In this document: positions 63,163 to 64,000 of the stretch, piece after piece
How the letters are laid out: each line of letters opens with the position of its first letter
How positions within the stretch are numbered: position 1 is the first letter of the stretch
Source: Alicyclobacillus fastidiosus
GTDB lineage: Bacteria > Bacillota > Bacilli > Alicyclobacillales > Alicyclobacillaceae
Reading direction: 5' to 3'
Assembly: GCF_026651875.1 (NCBI RefSeq)
Contig: NZ_CP104067.1
Span: 2,728,001 to 2,792,000 of the forward strand
Length of the DNA: 64,000 bases
The notes under the pieces: generated by a model
Database searches by the model: none
Told to the model about the DNA's origin: nothing
What the model saw: only the letters and a program-made list of their open reading frames with translations
Made by a program: the position numbers and the translations under genes

Positions 63163-64000
63163 ATGAAAATTACAGATGTGAAAGTGATGGTTTCCAACCA
63201 GCAAGTGGTTCAGGAAACTGCTGATGATGAAAGAGGTAAGGGCCAGCGTTGGGATATTGTTTCGGTGCGCATTGTAACCGACGAGGGAATCGAGGGCGTA
63301 TCCTTCGCCTGGGGGGCTCGGAGTGGAAGAGTGACCGCAAATATCATCTATGACATTTTAAGACCTGCACTAATTGGTGAAGATCCTTTAAGTATAGAAG
63401 AAATTTGGCACAAATTAAGAACCGTCGACCGCTGGCACGCTCTTCTTCCGACATATGCAATCGGACCCATCGATATTGCGCTGTGGGATATATTGGCGAA
63501 GAAAGCTGGAATGCCGATGTATCAAGTGCTAGGGGCATATCGCAATAAGGTGAAGGCGTATGCTAGTTCGTTGGTTTTGCCATCGCCTGAGGCTTATGTG
63601 AACGAGGCGCTGTATTCGAAAGCTAGAGGCTATCACGCTTATAAAATTCATCCAATTGGAGATCCGAATCTGGACATTCGCACCTGCGAAATGGTCCGCA
63701 AAGCGGTCGGCGACAACTTCGATCTAATGCTGGATCCTGCAGCGGCTTATAACTATGAGCAGGCTTTAAAAGTGGGGCGAGCGATTGAAGAGATGAATTT
63801 TATCTGGTATGAGGAACCGATGCCGGATGAGCAGTTTGAAAATTACGTAAGGTTATCCGATAAGCTTGACATCCCTGTGGCGGCCTGTGAATTTATTTCT
63901 GGAAGCCTGTTTACCACATCAGAATACATCGCCAGAAGGGCCGTCGATATCATCCGAAGCGATGTATCCTGGAAAGGCGGCGTTACTGCTCTCAGAAAAA
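63163..64000 (+). CDS. Enolase-superfamily dehydratase (mandelate racemase/muconate lactonizing type), truncated by the window end
   Basis: ATG 63163 follows AAAAGGGGATTG. The first 279 residues show the N-terminal capping domain and the start of the barrel: IGPIDIALWD, HAYKIHP (catalytic Lys), DLMLDPAAAY (first metal Asp), WYEEPMPDEQ (second metal Glu) and the third ligand in CEFISGS. It is probably an acid-sugar dehydratase. The exact substrate cannot be assigned. It continues past the edge. Confidence 0.85.
   Translation, partial: MKITDVKVMVSNQQVVQETADDERGKGQRWDIVSVRIVTDEGIEGVSFAWGARSGRVTANIIYDILRPALIGEDPLSIEEIWHKLRTVDRWHALLPTYAIGPIDIALWDILAKKAGMPMYQVLGAYRNKVKAYASSLVLPSPEAYVNEALYSKARGYHAYKIHPIGDPNLDIRTCEMVRKAVGDNFDLMLDPAAAYNYEQALKVGRAIEEMNFIWYEEPMPDEQFENYVRLSDKLDIPVAACEFISGSLFTTSEYIARRAVDIIRSDVSWKGGVTALRK

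Overview
The window looks like a chromosome segment of a spore-forming, moderately GC-rich Firmicute close to Alicyclobacillus. The reasons are the spoIIA, spoVA, spmAB, spoIIM and ytfJ sporulation genes, the gene order nudF - yqxK-like - spoIIM - yqzK-like - xerD - drm - dacF - spoIIA known from Bacillus, many GTG/TTG starts behind strong GGAGG-type ribosome sites, and an acidophile-like gene content. The genus is inferred from gene content only; no 16S gene is present.

Positions 1-49000 are ordinary core chromosome: hemQ, a molybdopterin pair (moaD-moaE fusion and moaC), leucine dehydrogenase, lipA-lipB, and a propionate/methylmalonyl-CoA operon (mutase catalytic subunit, a B12-binding subunit fused to the epimerase, a carboxyltransferase and a YqjE-type M20 peptidase). 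Then come an amino-acid permease, nudF, an endonuclease-Q-like gene, spoIIM, xerD, drm and dacF. An XRE-TPR regulator is inserted before spoIIAA-spoIIAB-sigF and spoVAC-AD-AEb-AEa. After these lie a site-2 protease, scpA-scpB, ytfI-ytfJ, spmA-spmB, rluB, resD-resE, a sirtuin, prsW, a DUF2797 gene, a PDZ-less HtrA-like protease and small enzymes. Two tiny paralogous genes of 57 and 58 codons (41645 and 45347) lie in this part.

Positions 49196-57300 are a scarred accessory region. A UvrD-type helicase stops after about a third of its expected length and is followed by about 0.75 kb without an intact gene. A 58-bp 3' half of a tRNA-Ser(UGA) gene follows, a typical integrase attachment remnant. 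Next is a three-gene operon (51151-56153): a coiled-coil protein, a McrB-like AAA+ ATPase/GTPase and a DUF2357/McrC-like PD-(D/E)xK nuclease. A tyrosine integrase lacking its N-terminal domain closes the region. This is most likely a nucleic-acid-targeting defence system of the McrBC superfamily with an extra coiled-coil partner, resembling the coiled-coil nuclease tandem class, on a decaying integrative element. It is the best candidate for an unusual system in the window.

Positions 57497-64000 are a visibly AT-richer sugar-acid catabolism cluster: zinc alcohol dehydrogenase (two frameshifts), KduD-like SDR, split UxaA-type dehydratase, RraA-like aldolase, MFS transporter (one frameshift), a 48-bp remnant of a second rraA 3' end, and an enolase-superfamily dehydratase cut by the window edge. 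Single-base indels recur here and in a lipoprotein gene at 5917, so part of the apparent decay could be sequencing error.

All functions are read from sequence motifs and remembered family features; no database search was run.
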